Assembly: GCA_002329155.1 (NCBI GenBank)
Contig: DCXY01000024.1
Coordinates: 62,001-126,000 of the forward strand
Length of the DNA: 64,000 nt
From: Stenotrophomonas sp. UBA2124
GTDB lineage: Bacteria; Pseudomonadota; Gammaproteobacteria; Xanthomonadales; Xanthomonadaceae
Reading direction: 5' to 3'
Below, piece by piece: positions 32,395-42,271 of the stretch (the first letter of the stretch is position 1; each line of letters opens with the position of its first letter). The notes beneath the pieces were generated by a model. That model was not told where the DNA came from and ran no database searches. It saw only the letters and a program-made list of their open reading frames with translations. Position numbers and translations under genes: made by a program.

Positions 32395-32561
32395 GCCTAA
32401 CAATATCTATACCGCCAAACGGCGGCGTCGTGGCGAGTATGCGGCTTTTTCCTGTGGCATGTAACCAGAAAAATCCCACAAGAAATCAATTATTTGCATA
32501 GGGCCCAAAGTGCGGCCACAGCGCCAGACTTCCATGCTCATTACCGCATGGAAGCCCCCGT
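32395..32561. promoter_or_regulatory. attI recombination site and integrase/cassette promoter region
   Basis: The core GCCTAAC at 32395-32401 (GTTAGGC on the cassette strand) has no attC partner arm, which identifies attI. The following 160 bp up to intI is AT-richer (AATCAATTATTTGCATAG) and must hold the intI promoter and the leftward cassette promoter Pc. I cannot place -35/-10 boxes with confidence, and no clear LexA box is visible. Confidence 0.7.
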
Positions 32562-33584
32562 ATGGATTACACCTCTCCCGATGCCGGCGTAGCCGGTGAC
32601 CGGCCGCCGCGTCTGCTTGGCATGGTGCGCAAGCAGATACGCCTGCGCCATTACAGCCTTCGTACCGAGCAGGCCTATGTCGGTTGGGTCCGGCGCTTTG
32701 TGCTGGCCAATGGCAAGCGGCACCCGCGTGACATGGGCGCGGCCGAGGTGGAGGCGTTTCTCAGTGACCTTGCTGTCCGTGGAAATGTTGCCGCCGCCAC
32801 CCAGAACCAGGCGCTGTCGGCGCTGCTGTTTCTGTACAAGCAGGTGCTGGGCATCGAGCTGCCGTGGATGGAACAGGTGGTACGTGCCAAGCGGCCGCGG
32901 CGCCTGCCGGTGGTGCTGTCCACCGACGAGGTGGCGAACCTGCTGGCCGCGATTCCCGATGGGGCCTCGTCGGTAATGGCGCAGCTGCTGTATGGCACCG
33001 GCATGCGCCTGATGGAATGCCTGCGCCTGCGCATCAAGGATGTGGACTTCGCCCGCAATGAAATCTGCGTGCGCAGCGGCAAGGGCAACAAGGACAGGCG
33101 GGTGCCCCTGCCGGCAGCCCTGCATGCGCGGCTGCTGCGCCAGCGTGACTGGGCGCTGCTGGTACACAGGACCGACCTCGGCGTTGGCCTGGGCCACGTG
33201 CACCTGCCGGACGCGCTGGCGCACAAGTACCCCAATGCCGCGACCGACCCGGGTTGGCAGTACCTGTTTCCATCGGCGCGGGTGTCGCTGGACCCGCGCA
33301 CGGGTGGGTCCGGCCGGCACCACACCAGCGAGGAGACCCTGCAGCGGGCGGTGAAGGCGGCCCGGGCCAAGGCGGGCATCTGCAAGCCGACAACCTGCCA
33401 TAGCCTGCGGCATTCCTTTGCCACGCACCTGCTGGAATCCGGGCACGACATCCGCACGGTGCAGGAGCTGCTGGGGCACAAGGATGTGGCCACCACGCAG
33501 ATATATACGCATGTGCTGGGCCGTGGCGCGGGTGGGTTGCTGAGCCCGTTGGATCGGCTGCCGGGTGCGCTGGCTGTGGCGTGA
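32562..33584 (+). CDS. intI: Integron integrase IntI
   Basis: 340 aa tyrosine recombinase. Catalytic residues are all present: Arg149 (GTGMRLMECL), His280 and Arg283 (CHSLRHSFATHLL), His306 (LLGH) and Tyr315 (IYTHV). The integron-specific insertion is also present, ALAHKYPNAATDPGWQYLF at 218-236, separating it from phage integrases. It is transcribed away from the cassette array, the normal integron layout. Intact and apparently functional. It belongs with the chromosomal integrases next to ilvD in Xanthomonas-type bacteria. Confidence 0.97.
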   Translation: MDYTSPDAGVAGDRPPRLLGMVRKQIRLRHYSLRTEQAYVGWVRRFVLANGKRHPRDMGAAEVEAFLSDLAVRGNVAAATQNQALSALLFLYKQVLGIELPWMEQVVRAKRPRRLPVVLSTDEVANLLAAIPDGASSVMAQLLYGTGMRLMECLRLRIKDVDFARNEICVRSGKGNKDRRVPLPAALHARLLRQRDWALLVHRTDLGVGLGHVHLPDALAHKYPNAATDPGWQYLFPSARVSLDPRTGGSGRHHTSEETLQRAVKAARAKAGICKPTTCHSLRHSFATHLLESGHDIRTVQELLGHKDVATTQIYTHVLGRGAGGLLSPLDRLPGALAVA

Positions 33585-33748
33585 TTCCCCGGGGAGTCCT
33601 GCGGGGTAGCGCCCCATGCGCACCTTTCACGCTTTGTGCCTGCGTGGGGACAACGTCCTCGCGCAGGCAGCGGGCAACAGCCTGCCCCCCGTCATTGCGC
33701 GCATGCCGCTGGTGGCGTGCCATCGGCACACCGCCATGCTCCGCCCGT

Positions 33749-35587
33749 TCAGCCGTCCAGCAACGCCTTGTCGCGCACGGCACCCTTGTCGGCGCTGGTC
33801 GCGAGCAGGGCGTAGGCCTTCAGCGCGGTGCTTACCTTGCGTGGGCGGGCCTGGGCGGGCTTCCAGCCGGTGGCGTCCTGTTCGGCGCGGCGGCGTGCCA
33901 GTTCGGCATCGTCCACCAGCAGGTTGATGCCGCGCTGCGGGATGTCGATGCGGATGCGGTCGCCGTCGCGCACCAGGCCGATGGTGCCGCCAGCGGCGGC
34001 CTCCGGGGAGCAGTGGCCGATGCTCAGGCCCGAGGTGCCACCGGAGAAGCGGCCATCGGTGAGCAGGGCGCAGGCTTTGCCCAGGCCCTTCGATTTCAGG
34101 TAGCTGGTGGGGTAGAGCATCTCCTGCATGCCGGGGCCACCCTTGGGGCCTTCGTAGCGGATGACCACCACTTCGCCGGCCTGCACTTCATTGCCGAGGA
34201 TGCCTTTCACTGCGGCGTCCTGGCTTTCATAGACGCGGGCATTGCCCTCGAAGACATGGATGGATTCGTCCACGCCGGCGGTCTTCACCACGCAGCCGTC
34301 AGCGGCGAGGTTGCCATACAGCACGGCCAGGCCACCTTCGCTGGAGAAGGCGTGGGCCACATCGCGGATGCAGCCTTCGGCGCGGTCAGCGTCCAGCGTG
34401 GGCCAGCGCGTGGACTGGCTGAAGGCCGCCTGCGTCGGGATGCCCGCAGGGCCGGCCTTGTAGAACTGCAGGATGGTCTGGTCGCGGGTCTGGGTGATGT
34501 CCCACTGCGCGATGCCGGCGCCGAGCGTGCGGCTGTGCACGGTGGGCACGTCGGTATGCAGCAGGCCACCGCGCGCCAGCTCGCCGAGAATGGCCATGAT
34601 GCCGCCGGCGCGGTGCACGTCTTCGATGTGGTACTTCTGCGTGTTGGGCGCCACCTTGCACAGCTGCGGCACGCGCCGCGAGAGGCGGTCGATGTCGCGC
34701 TGGTCGAAGGCCACCTCGGCCTCCTGCGCGGCGGCCAGCAGGTGCAGGATGGTGTTGGTGGAGCCGCCCATGGCGATGTCCAGCGTCATCGCGTTCTCGA
34801 AGGCCTCGAAGGTGGCGATGCCACGCGGCAGCACGTTGGCTTCCTCGCCGCCGTACCAGCGGTGGCACAGCTCCACGATCAGCCGGCCGGCGCGCTTGAA
34901 CAGCGCCTCGCGGTCGCTGTGCGTGGCCACCACCGTGCCGTTGCCCGGCAGCGACAGGCCCAGCGCCTCGGTCAGGCAGTTCATGGAGTTGGCGGTGAAC
35001 ATGCCCGAGCACGAGCCGCAGGTGGGGCAGGCGCTGCGCTCGATGGCGGCCACCTGCTCGTCGCTGACCTTCTCGTCGCCGGCGGCAACCATGGCGTCGA
35101 TCAGGTCGAGCTTGTGGTCGGCCAGTTTGGTCTTGCCTGCTTCCATCGGCCCGCCGGACACGAACACCACCGGGATGTTCAGGCGCAGCGCGGCCATCAG
35201 CATGCCGGGGGTGATCTTGTCGCAGTTGGAAATGCACACCAGCGCATCGGCGCAGTGCGCGTTGGCCATGTATTCCACCGAGTCGGCGATGATCTCGCGG
35301 CTGGGCAGCGAATACAGCATGCCGTCGTGGCCCATGGCGATGCCGTCATCCACCGCGATGGTGTTGAACTCCTTGGCCACGCCGCCGGCCGCCTCGATCT
35401 CGCGCGCCACGAGCTGGCCAAGGTCCTTCAGGTGGACGTGGCCGGGCACGAACTGGGTGAAGGAGTTGACGACGGCGACGATGGGCTTGTGGAAGTCACC
35501 ATCGGTCATGCCGGTGGCGCGCCACAGGGCGCGTGCGCCTGCCATGTTGCGGCCGGCGGTGGAAGTTCTGGAGCGGTATTCAGGCAT
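33749..35587 (-). CDS. ilvD: Dihydroxy-acid dehydratase
   Basis: 612 aa, full length. Converts 2,3-dihydroxy-3-methylbutanoate and its homologue to 2-oxo acids in valine/isoleucine synthesis. Fe-S ligand cysteines are visible in [12 protein letters not shown] and [16 protein letters not shown], with [12 protein letters not shown] and the C-terminal [14 protein letters not shown] typical of IlvD. Single gene, convergent with intI. Its position beside the integron is the genomic hallmark of the Xanthomonas chromosomal integron. Confidence 0.98.
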   Translation of the reverse strand: MPEYRSRTSTAGRNMAGARALWRATGMTDGDFHKPIVAVVNSFTQFVPGHVHLKDLGQLVAREIEAAGGVAKEFNTIAVDDGIAMGHDGMLYSLPSREIIADSVEYMANAHCADALVCISNCDKITPGMLMAALRLNIPVVFVSGGPMEAGKTKLADHKLDLIDAMVAAGDEKVSDEQVAAIERSACPTCGSCSGMFTANSMNCLTEALGLSLPGNGTVVATHSDREALFKRAGRLIVELCHRWYGGEEANVLPRGIATFEAFENAMTLDIAMGGSTNTILHLLAAAQEAEVAFDQRDIDRLSRRVPQLCKVAPNTQKYHIEDVHRAGGIMAILGELARGGLLHTDVPTVHSRTLGAGIAQWDITQTRDQTILQFYKAGPAGIPTQAAFSQSTRWPTLDADRAEGCIRDVAHAFSSEGGLAVLYGNLAADGCVVKTAGVDESIHVFEGNARVYESQDAAVKGILGNEVQAGEVVVIRYEGPKGGPGMQEMLYPTSYLKSKGLGKACALLTDGRFSGGTSGLSIGHCSPEAAAGGTIGLVRDGDRIRIDIPQRGINLLVDDAELARRRAEQDATGWKPAQARPRKVSTALKAYALLATSADKGAVRDKALLDG

Positions 35588-35921
35588 GGGGGCGAGCGGA
35601 ATTTGCTGGCGGCAGTGTGGGGAGATCGATTCTGCATCAAGTTCCCGGTTGCAGCTGCAACCAACGAAGCCGGGCGGTTTCCCCCTCTCCCCAACCCCTC
35701 TCCCGCGAGGGGAGAGGGGCTTTGATTCCCGCCAGCGGTGGCGCTCACCGCAAGCATTGCTTCAAGCCCCTCTCCCCTTGCGGGAGAGGGGTTGGGGAGA
35801 GGGGGCTCAACGTAAAAGCGCCCACCACCTGAAACCCGATTCAGCTTCGGCAGCCACGTTGTTTTCGCATTTGCATCTTCATCGGGCATCATTCGGGTAT
35901 TACTTTGACGGGGAATCCGCC
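35588..35921. repeat. Intergenic region with paired REP palindromes
   Basis: About 330 bp between divergent ilvD and the DUF1190 gene. It holds two inverted REP-like units at 35681-35807 (CCCCTCTCCCGCGAGGGGAG and its opposite, CCCTTGCGGGAGAGGGGTTG), forming a BIME-like pair, plus promoters for both genes. No gene seen. Confidence 0.7.
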
Positions 35922-36491
35922 ATGAAGCGTTCCAGGACCACCGCGCTGCTGTTGATGAGCGCCGCGCCGCTGCTGTTCACCGCCTGCCAGAAGCAAGAGA
36001 GCGTGCAGGTGCAGGAAGGGCTCTACACCTCGGTGGAAGCCTGCAGCGAAGCGACCGGCGACCCCTCCAGCTGCCGTCAGGCATTCGCCACCGCGCAGCA
36101 GCAGGCCGCCGATGCCGCACCCAAGTACGCCAGCAAGGAAGAGTGCGCCAAGGAGTACCCGGCCGAGCAGTGCGTGCAGCAGCACACCAGTGCCGGCACC
36201 TCGTTCATCGGGCCGATGATGATGGGCTTCTTCATGTCGCAGATGCTCAACAACAGCCGTGGTGCGGTGGCCGCAGCGCCGGCCTCGCAGCCTGCATTCC
36301 GTGACAACGCCAACGGCTGGGCCAAGCCGGCCGCGGCACCGGGCGGCACCGGTGGCATGAACACCAACAGTGGCATTGGTGCGGGCAAGGCCGGCCTGGC
36401 GCCAGTGACCAGCCAGCCGAACCGTGTGGTGACCGCCAGCCGTGGTGGCTTCGGCGCACGCAGCAGCGGCCGCACCAGCGTCGGCGGTTGA
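35922..36491 (+). CDS. ygiB: DUF1190 family lipoprotein (YgiB-like)
   Basis: 189 aa. A signal peptide ends in a lipobox-like LLFTAC, then GLYTSVEACSEATGDPSSC and ASKEECAKEYPAEQC, the paired cysteine motif of the YgiB/DUF1190 family, followed by a glycine/alanine-rich low-complexity tail. It lies directly before the ATP-grasp YgiC-like gene as in enterobacterial ygiBC. Role in the envelope is uncertain. Confidence 0.85.
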   Translation: MKRSRTTALLLMSAAPLLFTACQKQESVQVQEGLYTSVEACSEATGDPSSCRQAFATAQQQAADAAPKYASKEECAKEYPAEQCVQQHTSAGTSFIGPMMMGFFMSQMLNNSRGAVAAAPASQPAFRDNANGWAKPAAAPGGTGGMNTNSGIGAGKAGLAPVTSQPNRVVTASRGGFGARSSGRTSVGG

Positions 36492-36495
36492 TGCG

Positions 36496-37683
36496 GTGAA
36501 GCGTGTTGCCATTGCCGAGCGCAGCAACTGGCGTGCCCGCGCGGCCGAGGCCGGTTTCCGCTTCCACACCATCGCCGGCGCGCCGTACTGGGATGAAACC
36601 GCGTACTACGCCTTCACCCTGCGCCAGATAGAGAACGATCTGGAAGACCCCAGCGCCGAGCTGCACGCGATGGCGCTGGATCTGGTGGGCGAGGTGGTGG
36701 CCAGCGAGGCGCTGATGGCGCAGCTGGCCATTCCCGAACCGTTCCGCGACTGGATTGCCGAAAGCTGGCGCCGCCGCGACCCGCATCTCTATGGCCGGCT
36801 GGATTTCGCCTATGACGGCAACGGCCCGGCCAAGCTGTACGAACTCAATTACGACACGCCCACCTCGTTGTACGAGGCCGCGTTCTTCCAGTGGCAATGG
36901 CTGGAGGACCAGCGCAACCGTGGCGTGCTGCCGCAGCAGGCCGACCAGTTCAACTCCATCCACGAAGCATTGGTGGAACGCTTTGCCGAGCTGTCCGCGC
37001 GCCTGCCACCGCCGCTGTATTTCAGCGCGGTGCGTGAATCGGAAGAGGACCAGGGCACGGTGGCTTACCTGCGTGACTGCGCATCGCAGGCGGGGCTGCA
37101 CGGCGCGGCCATCGCCATCGAGGACATCGGTCTTTCCGCCGACGGGCGCTTCACCGACATGGACGATGTGGTGATCGGCAGCCTGTTCAAGCTGTATCCG
37201 CTGGAAGACCTGATGCAGGAGGAATTCGGCGCTGCATTGCCGCGTTCGGGCGTGCAGCTGCTGGAGCCGGCGTGGAAGGCGGTGCTGAGCAACAAGGGCA
37301 TCCTGCCGCTGCTGTGGCAGCGTCATCGCGGCCATCCCAATCTGCTGGAAGCGCATTTCGATGATGGCGGCGCGCTGCCGACGGGTTGGGTGCGCAAGCC
37401 GTTGCATTCGCGCGAAGGTGCCAACGTTGCCATGCACATGGACGACGGCAGCTGGCAGCAGAGTGAAGGCCCCTACAGCGGGCCGAGCATCCGGCAGGCG
37501 CTGCACGCGCTGCCGTCGTTCGACGGCAACTACCCGATGGTCGGCAGCTGGGTGGTGGGCGACCGCGCCTGTGGCATCGGCGTGCGCGAGGACGACAGCC
37601 GCATCACCCGTGACAGCGCCCGCTTCCTGCCGCACGCCATCATTGATGACGCGCCGCAGGGGAGCACGCGGATCTACCTCTGA
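36496..37683 (+). CDS. ygiC: Glutathionylspermidine synthase family ATP-grasp protein (YgiC-like)
   Basis: 395 aa from GTG at 36496, 5 nt after the ygiB-like stop. Conserved segments are YWDETAYYAFTL, RLDFAYDGNGPAKLYELNYD, TPTSLYEAAFFQWQW, LLEPAWKAVLSNKGILPLLW and VRKPLHSREGANV, typical of the C-terminal synthetase domain of glutathionylspermidine synthase. In this stand-alone family an ATP-dependent amide ligase activity is inferred; the substrate is unknown. Confidence 0.88.
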   Translation: MKRVAIAERSNWRARAAEAGFRFHTIAGAPYWDETAYYAFTLRQIENDLEDPSAELHAMALDLVGEVVASEALMAQLAIPEPFRDWIAESWRRRDPHLYGRLDFAYDGNGPAKLYELNYDTPTSLYEAAFFQWQWLEDQRNRGVLPQQADQFNSIHEALVERFAELSARLPPPLYFSAVRESEEDQGTVAYLRDCASQAGLHGAAIAIEDIGLSADGRFTDMDDVVIGSLFKLYPLEDLMQEEFGAALPRSGVQLLEPAWKAVLSNKGILPLLWQRHRGHPNLLEAHFDDGGALPTGWVRKPLHSREGANVAMHMDDGSWQQSEGPYSGPSIRQALHALPSFDGNYPMVGSWVVGDRACGIGVREDDSRITRDSARFLPHAIIDDAPQGSTRIYL

Positions 37684-37685
37684 GC

Positions 37686-38342
37686 ATGGCGATACGGCGG
37701 CCACCGGGAAGCAGGTGGCGCGCCGTGGAGGTGCCGGGCCGGCATTTTGACGACGGGCGCAGCCTGGGTGCCTATGCCGACCGCGTTGCCGTGCGGTGCC
37801 ATCGTTGTGGTGCGGCGGGCTGGATACTGGCGCAATGGCAGCCCTGTCGCTGGAGTGCGCGTTTCCGCTGCTCCAGCTGCAGTGCCGCAGCGGACAGCGG
37901 TAATGGCCGCTGGTTGGGTGCCGTGCAATGGAGTGGCCGCCGCCCGTGCGGCTACTGCGGACATCAGTGGGTCAGTGTCTGCGAGCGCCGGCCATCGGCT
38001 GAAACGAGGATGCCACCGACACTGCCCGGTCGCTGCGCGCAGTGTGGGCGGCAGTGCGAGGTGGAGATCTGCATGCGGCCCGTGCGCGATGGCGCGCCCG
38101 TCGATCCGCATTTCGGCCTGCCACTGCGGTTGGTGGAGCCGACCCGTGCAGGCGTGGTCTGGGCCTACAACGAAGCGCATCTGCAGGCCTTGCAGGCGTT
38201 CGCGGTGGCGAAGCTGCGCGAAGGCAATGGCGTGCATTCTTCCATGTTCTCGCGGCTGCCAACGTGGATGAAGCAGGCGCGGCATCGACGCGTGCTGCAG
38301 CAGGCAGTGGAGCGCCTGCTAGGCCGTCTGCAGGACGCCTAG
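37686..38342 (+). CDS. Cysteine-rich zinc-ribbon protein
   Basis: 218 aa with four CxxC-type knuckles: CHRCGA (about 38), CSSCSA (about 62), CGYCGH (about 88) and CAQCGRQCEVE (about 117-127), enough for two zinc ribbons. A C-terminal helical region starts VVWAYNEAHLQALQAF and includes SRLPTWMKQARHR. This C-terminal pattern recurs in unnamed bacterial zinc-ribbon proteins. It starts 3 nt after the YgiC-like gene, so probably the same operon. Its stop overlaps the convergent DUF58 gene stop by 4 nt. Confidence 0.65.
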   Translation: MAIRRPPGSRWRAVEVPGRHFDDGRSLGAYADRVAVRCHRCGAAGWILAQWQPCRWSARFRCSSCSAAADSGNGRWLGAVQWSGRRPCGYCGHQWVSVCERRPSAETRMPPTLPGRCAQCGRQCEVEICMRPVRDGAPVDPHFGLPLRLVEPTRAGVVWAYNEAHLQALQAFAVAKLREGNGVHSSMFSRLPTWMKQARHRRVLQQAVERLLGRLQDA

Positions 38343-39637
38343 AGCAGGCCGTCGCGCTTAACCGCGAGGTAGCGTTCCACCAGTGCGCCGGGGAGTTCTT
38401 CGGCGGTGACGTCGAGCACCATCACCCGGTGGCTGCGCAGGGCTTCATGAGCATCGGCGCGTTGCTGCAGGTAGCGCGCGATGGCACCGGCCTGCACCGC
38501 GTCGGGGATGGTCTCCACATCGCGTGCGAGGGCCTGGTCCAACTCACGTTCGCGCAGGCTGGCCACGCAGACAAGATGACGTTTCTGCAGCAGGCGCACG
38601 GCAGTGAGCAGGTCTTCGATGTCTTCATCGCGCACGTTGGTGACCAGCATCACCAGTGAACGGCGCGGCTGCCGCAGCGAGAGTTCGGTGGCGGCGGCAA
38701 GGTAGTCGGTGGCGACGGGTTGCGGCTGCAGGTCGTAGCTGGCGCGCAGCAGGGTGTCGATGGCGCCGAGGCCGCGCTGCGGCGCCACCCAGCGGCTGTC
38801 ACCACCGGTGGCGAACATGCCCACGCCGTCGCCCTGGCGCAGTGCCAGGTAGGACACCACCAGCGCGGCGTTGAGCACATGGTCGAAATGCGAAAGGCCA
38901 TCCTCCTCGGCCATCATGCGGCGGCCGGTGTCGATCATCATCAGCAGCTGCTGGTTCTTCTCGTCCTGGTATTCGCGTGAGATCAGCTTGCGCGCGCGGG
39001 CGGTGGCCTTCCAGTCGATCTGGCGCAGGCTGTCACCGACGCGGTACTCGCGCATCTGGTGGAAGTCCGTGCCTTCGCCACGGCGGCGCTTGAGGTGGGC
39101 ACCGACCAGACGCGAGGCCATTTCCGCGCTGAGCAGCGCCAGCCGTGTGAGCGGGGCGAAGTTGGGGTAGACGCGGACCGTCTGCGGCGTGCCGGCCGTG
39201 CGCAGCTGTCGCCACAGGCGCAGCGGTGAATGCAGGCGCAGGTGCACGCCATCGAACACGAAGGTGCCACGGTTGGCAGGCGTGAGCCGGTAGCTGAAAC
39301 GGGTTTCGCTGGCACGCGGCAGCTGCAGGGTGCGCGGCAGGCCGGGCGTCTGCCAGCCATCGGGCACGAGGTCGTAGACGTCCACGCGCTGGCGGCCGAA
39401 GGCATCGAGCTGCAGCCAGGTTTCGCGTTCGACGCCGAGCGCGAGGGAATCGGGCAGCTCACGCCGCACCAGCGGTGTGGGGCTGCGCCACAGCAGCAGG
39501 GCATCGAGCAGAGCGAGTGCGCCGATGGCGGCACCGGTGATGGTCCATGCAAGCTGCGGAAGGTAATTCAGCGCGACGGGAACGCCGAGCAGGCCCCAGA
39601 GGGCCAGCAGGATGAGCAGGAGCGGGGCAGGTCTCAT
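38339..39637 (-). CDS. DUF58 domain protein
   Basis: 432 aa. Two N-terminal transmembrane helices, a beta-rich middle and the DUF58 core GEGTDFHQMREYRVGDSLRQ followed by DWKATARARKLISREY, then a vWA-like part (LLMMIDTGRRM). DUF58 proteins pair with MoxR AAA ATPases and are implicated in metal-cofactor insertion or envelope-stress complexes. It is the last gene of the RDD-to-DUF58 operon but is set 424 bp away from moxR by tandem REP repeats. Confidence 0.9.
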   Translation of the reverse strand: MRPAPLLLILLALWGLLGVPVALNYLPQLAWTITGAAIGALALLDALLLWRSPTPLVRRELPDSLALGVERETWLQLDAFGRQRVDVYDLVPDGWQTPGLPRTLQLPRASETRFSYRLTPANRGTFVFDGVHLRLHSPLRLWRQLRTAGTPQTVRVYPNFAPLTRLALLSAEMASRLVGAHLKRRRGEGTDFHQMREYRVGDSLRQIDWKATARARKLISREYQDEKNQQLLMMIDTGRRMMAEEDGLSHFDHVLNAALVVSYLALRQGDGVGMFATGGDSRWVAPQRGLGAIDTLLRASYDLQPQPVATDYLAAATELSLRQPRRSLVMLVTNVRDEDIEDLLTAVRLLQKRHLVCVASLRERELDQALARDVETIPDAVQAGAIARYLQQRADAHEALRSHRVMVLDVTAEELPGALVERYLAVKRDGLL

Positions 39638-39660
39638 GGGTGTACTCCGCTGCTGGAAGC

Positions 39661-40044
39661 ACCCCTCCCCAGCCCTCCCCTTTGCGCTTCGCGCAGAAGG
39701 GAGGGGGCAGGGCTCCTCCCCTTGGGGGCGCAGCCCACAGGGGGAGGCTGGGAGGGGGTTGGGTTTTGGGGCATGTGGCGGTGAAGCGAACGGCTACCCC
39801 TCCCCAACCCTCCCCTTTGCACTTCGCGCAAAAGGGAGGGGGCAGGGTGGCCCCTCCCCTTGGGGGCGCAGCCCGCAGGGGGAGGTTGGGAGGGGGTTGG
39901 GTTTTGGGGCATCTGGCGGTGAAGCGTGGAGCTACCCCTCCCCAACCCTCCCCTCTGCGCTTCGCGCAGAAGGGAGGGAGCAGGGCCCCTCCCCTTGGGG
40001 GCGCAGCCCACAGGGGGAGGCTGGGAGGGGGTGGAAGTGCTCAT
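39661..40044. repeat. Three tandem REP-containing units between moxR and DUF58 genes
   Basis: Units start at 39661, 39796 and 39934 (135- and 138-bp spacing). Each contains CCCTCCCCTTTGCGCTTCGC, its hairpin partner AGAAGGGAGGGGGCAGGG, a second palindrome CCCTTGGGGGCGCAGCCC..GGGGAGG and, in the first two, the linker GGGTTTTGGGGCATCTGGCG. Duplicated BIME-like block inside an operon. Confidence 0.85.
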
Positions 40045-40061
40045 CGCTGGCACCTGCGGGA

Positions 40062-41122
<1,061 letters not shown>

Positions 41123-41126
<4 letters not shown>

Positions 41127-42271
41127 AGCTGGTTTCTCATCTGGATGAGCAGGCGGATACGGTCACGCAGGGCGGTGTCGTCGCGCGAGCCGGGTTGCTG
41201 CAGGGCAGTCTGCACGCGCGTGAGCGGCCATTTCAGGTGGTCGGCGATGGCCTGCGCCTGCGCATCACCGGCCAGTGCCGCGGCAAGCGGCGCACGGCGG
41301 CGCAGGCGGGCGAGGAAGGATTGGCGCACGGCTTCATACAGCAGCGGCGTCTTGCCGTAGCGGTGCAGGAATTCGCCGGCGGCGCGCACATGCTCCAGCA
41401 GCGAGCGGCGGTCGCCGCGTGGCGAGGGCAGCAGCGCGCCGAAGCGTTGGCTGATCATCCACAGCCATGCCAGCAGGGCCAGCAGCAGAGGCACCCATAC
41501 CGGCCAGCCGCGCTTGTAGATCAGCTTCCACAGCGAGGGCATCTGCATTTCATAGATCAGGTGCACGGTGCCCTTGCCGTAGTTGGGCGAGAGCACCAGA
41601 CGCGCCAGGTCACGGTGTGGAATATCGCGCAGGCCGGTGTCACGTGCGTCTTCGCCATTGCGCAGGAAGTCGGTGCTGCCGAGTATGTCCACACGGCCGG
41701 CACCGTAGCGCAACCGCGCCCAGGCCAGGGTCTTGTCGGTGCCATCCCCCCAGCTGCGTTCGCTGCGGACTTTGCCGGCGAGAGTGAAGCGGGTGCCGCT
41801 GCAGAATTCCAGGTGGTGTTCCTGCCCGGGGACCTGCCACGGCTGGCAGCGTGCGCGCACCTCGCTGGTCTGCACGCCCAGGCGCTCAAGCAGGCCACGG
41901 TCATCGTCGTCGAGGTCTTCATCGGGCTTGGGCATCTGCAGCAGCAGGTGCCCGCCGAACTGCACCCAATCCAGCAGGTCGGTCACCTGCGAGGGCGTGA
42001 GCGTGCGTGGGTCGTCGAGGATCAGCACGCTGTCGCCGGGTTGCAGGTGCATGGCCGGCAGGTCCAGCTGGCGGCGTGATTCGGCGCTGAGGCCGTCACG
42101 GCGCAGGGTTTCGCGCAGGGCGTACAGCGGGTTGTAGGTGGGCTCGCCATACGCGGGCAGCGTTATCTCTTCCTTCTTCTTCTCGAAGCCGGACAGCACC
42201 CACAGCACCACCAGCCCTGCGATCAGCAGCACCACGGTGGCTATGGCGGCATTGCGTACGTTGGGCTTCAT
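41123..42271 (-). CDS. DUF4350 domain protein
   Basis: 382 aa from ATG at 42271 (MKPNVRNAAI), which overlaps the previous stop (ATGA). One N-terminal transmembrane helix, a GATase-like/DUF4350 domain (AYGEPTYNPLYALRETLRRD; SVLILDDPRTLTPSQV; VQFGGHLLLQ), then a second helix (WVPLLLALLAWLWM) and a cytosolic C-terminal helical region. A regular member of MoxR-DUF58 operons; function unknown. Confidence 0.85.

Noticed and set aside
32170..32400. Plus-strand frame of 76 codons in the first ORF-less cassette
   Set aside because: The frame is not kept in the other five copies, lacks a ribosome binding site and runs against cassette orientation.
32452..32470. CTG..CAG dyad upstream of intI as a LexA box
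   Set aside because: Spacing between CTG and CAG is 11 nt rather than 10 and flanks do not match; not called.
33581..35725. A 714-codon plus-strand frame opposite ilvD
   Set aside because: Composition is repetitive His/Gly/Ala/Val without domain signatures; ilvD on the other strand is certain.
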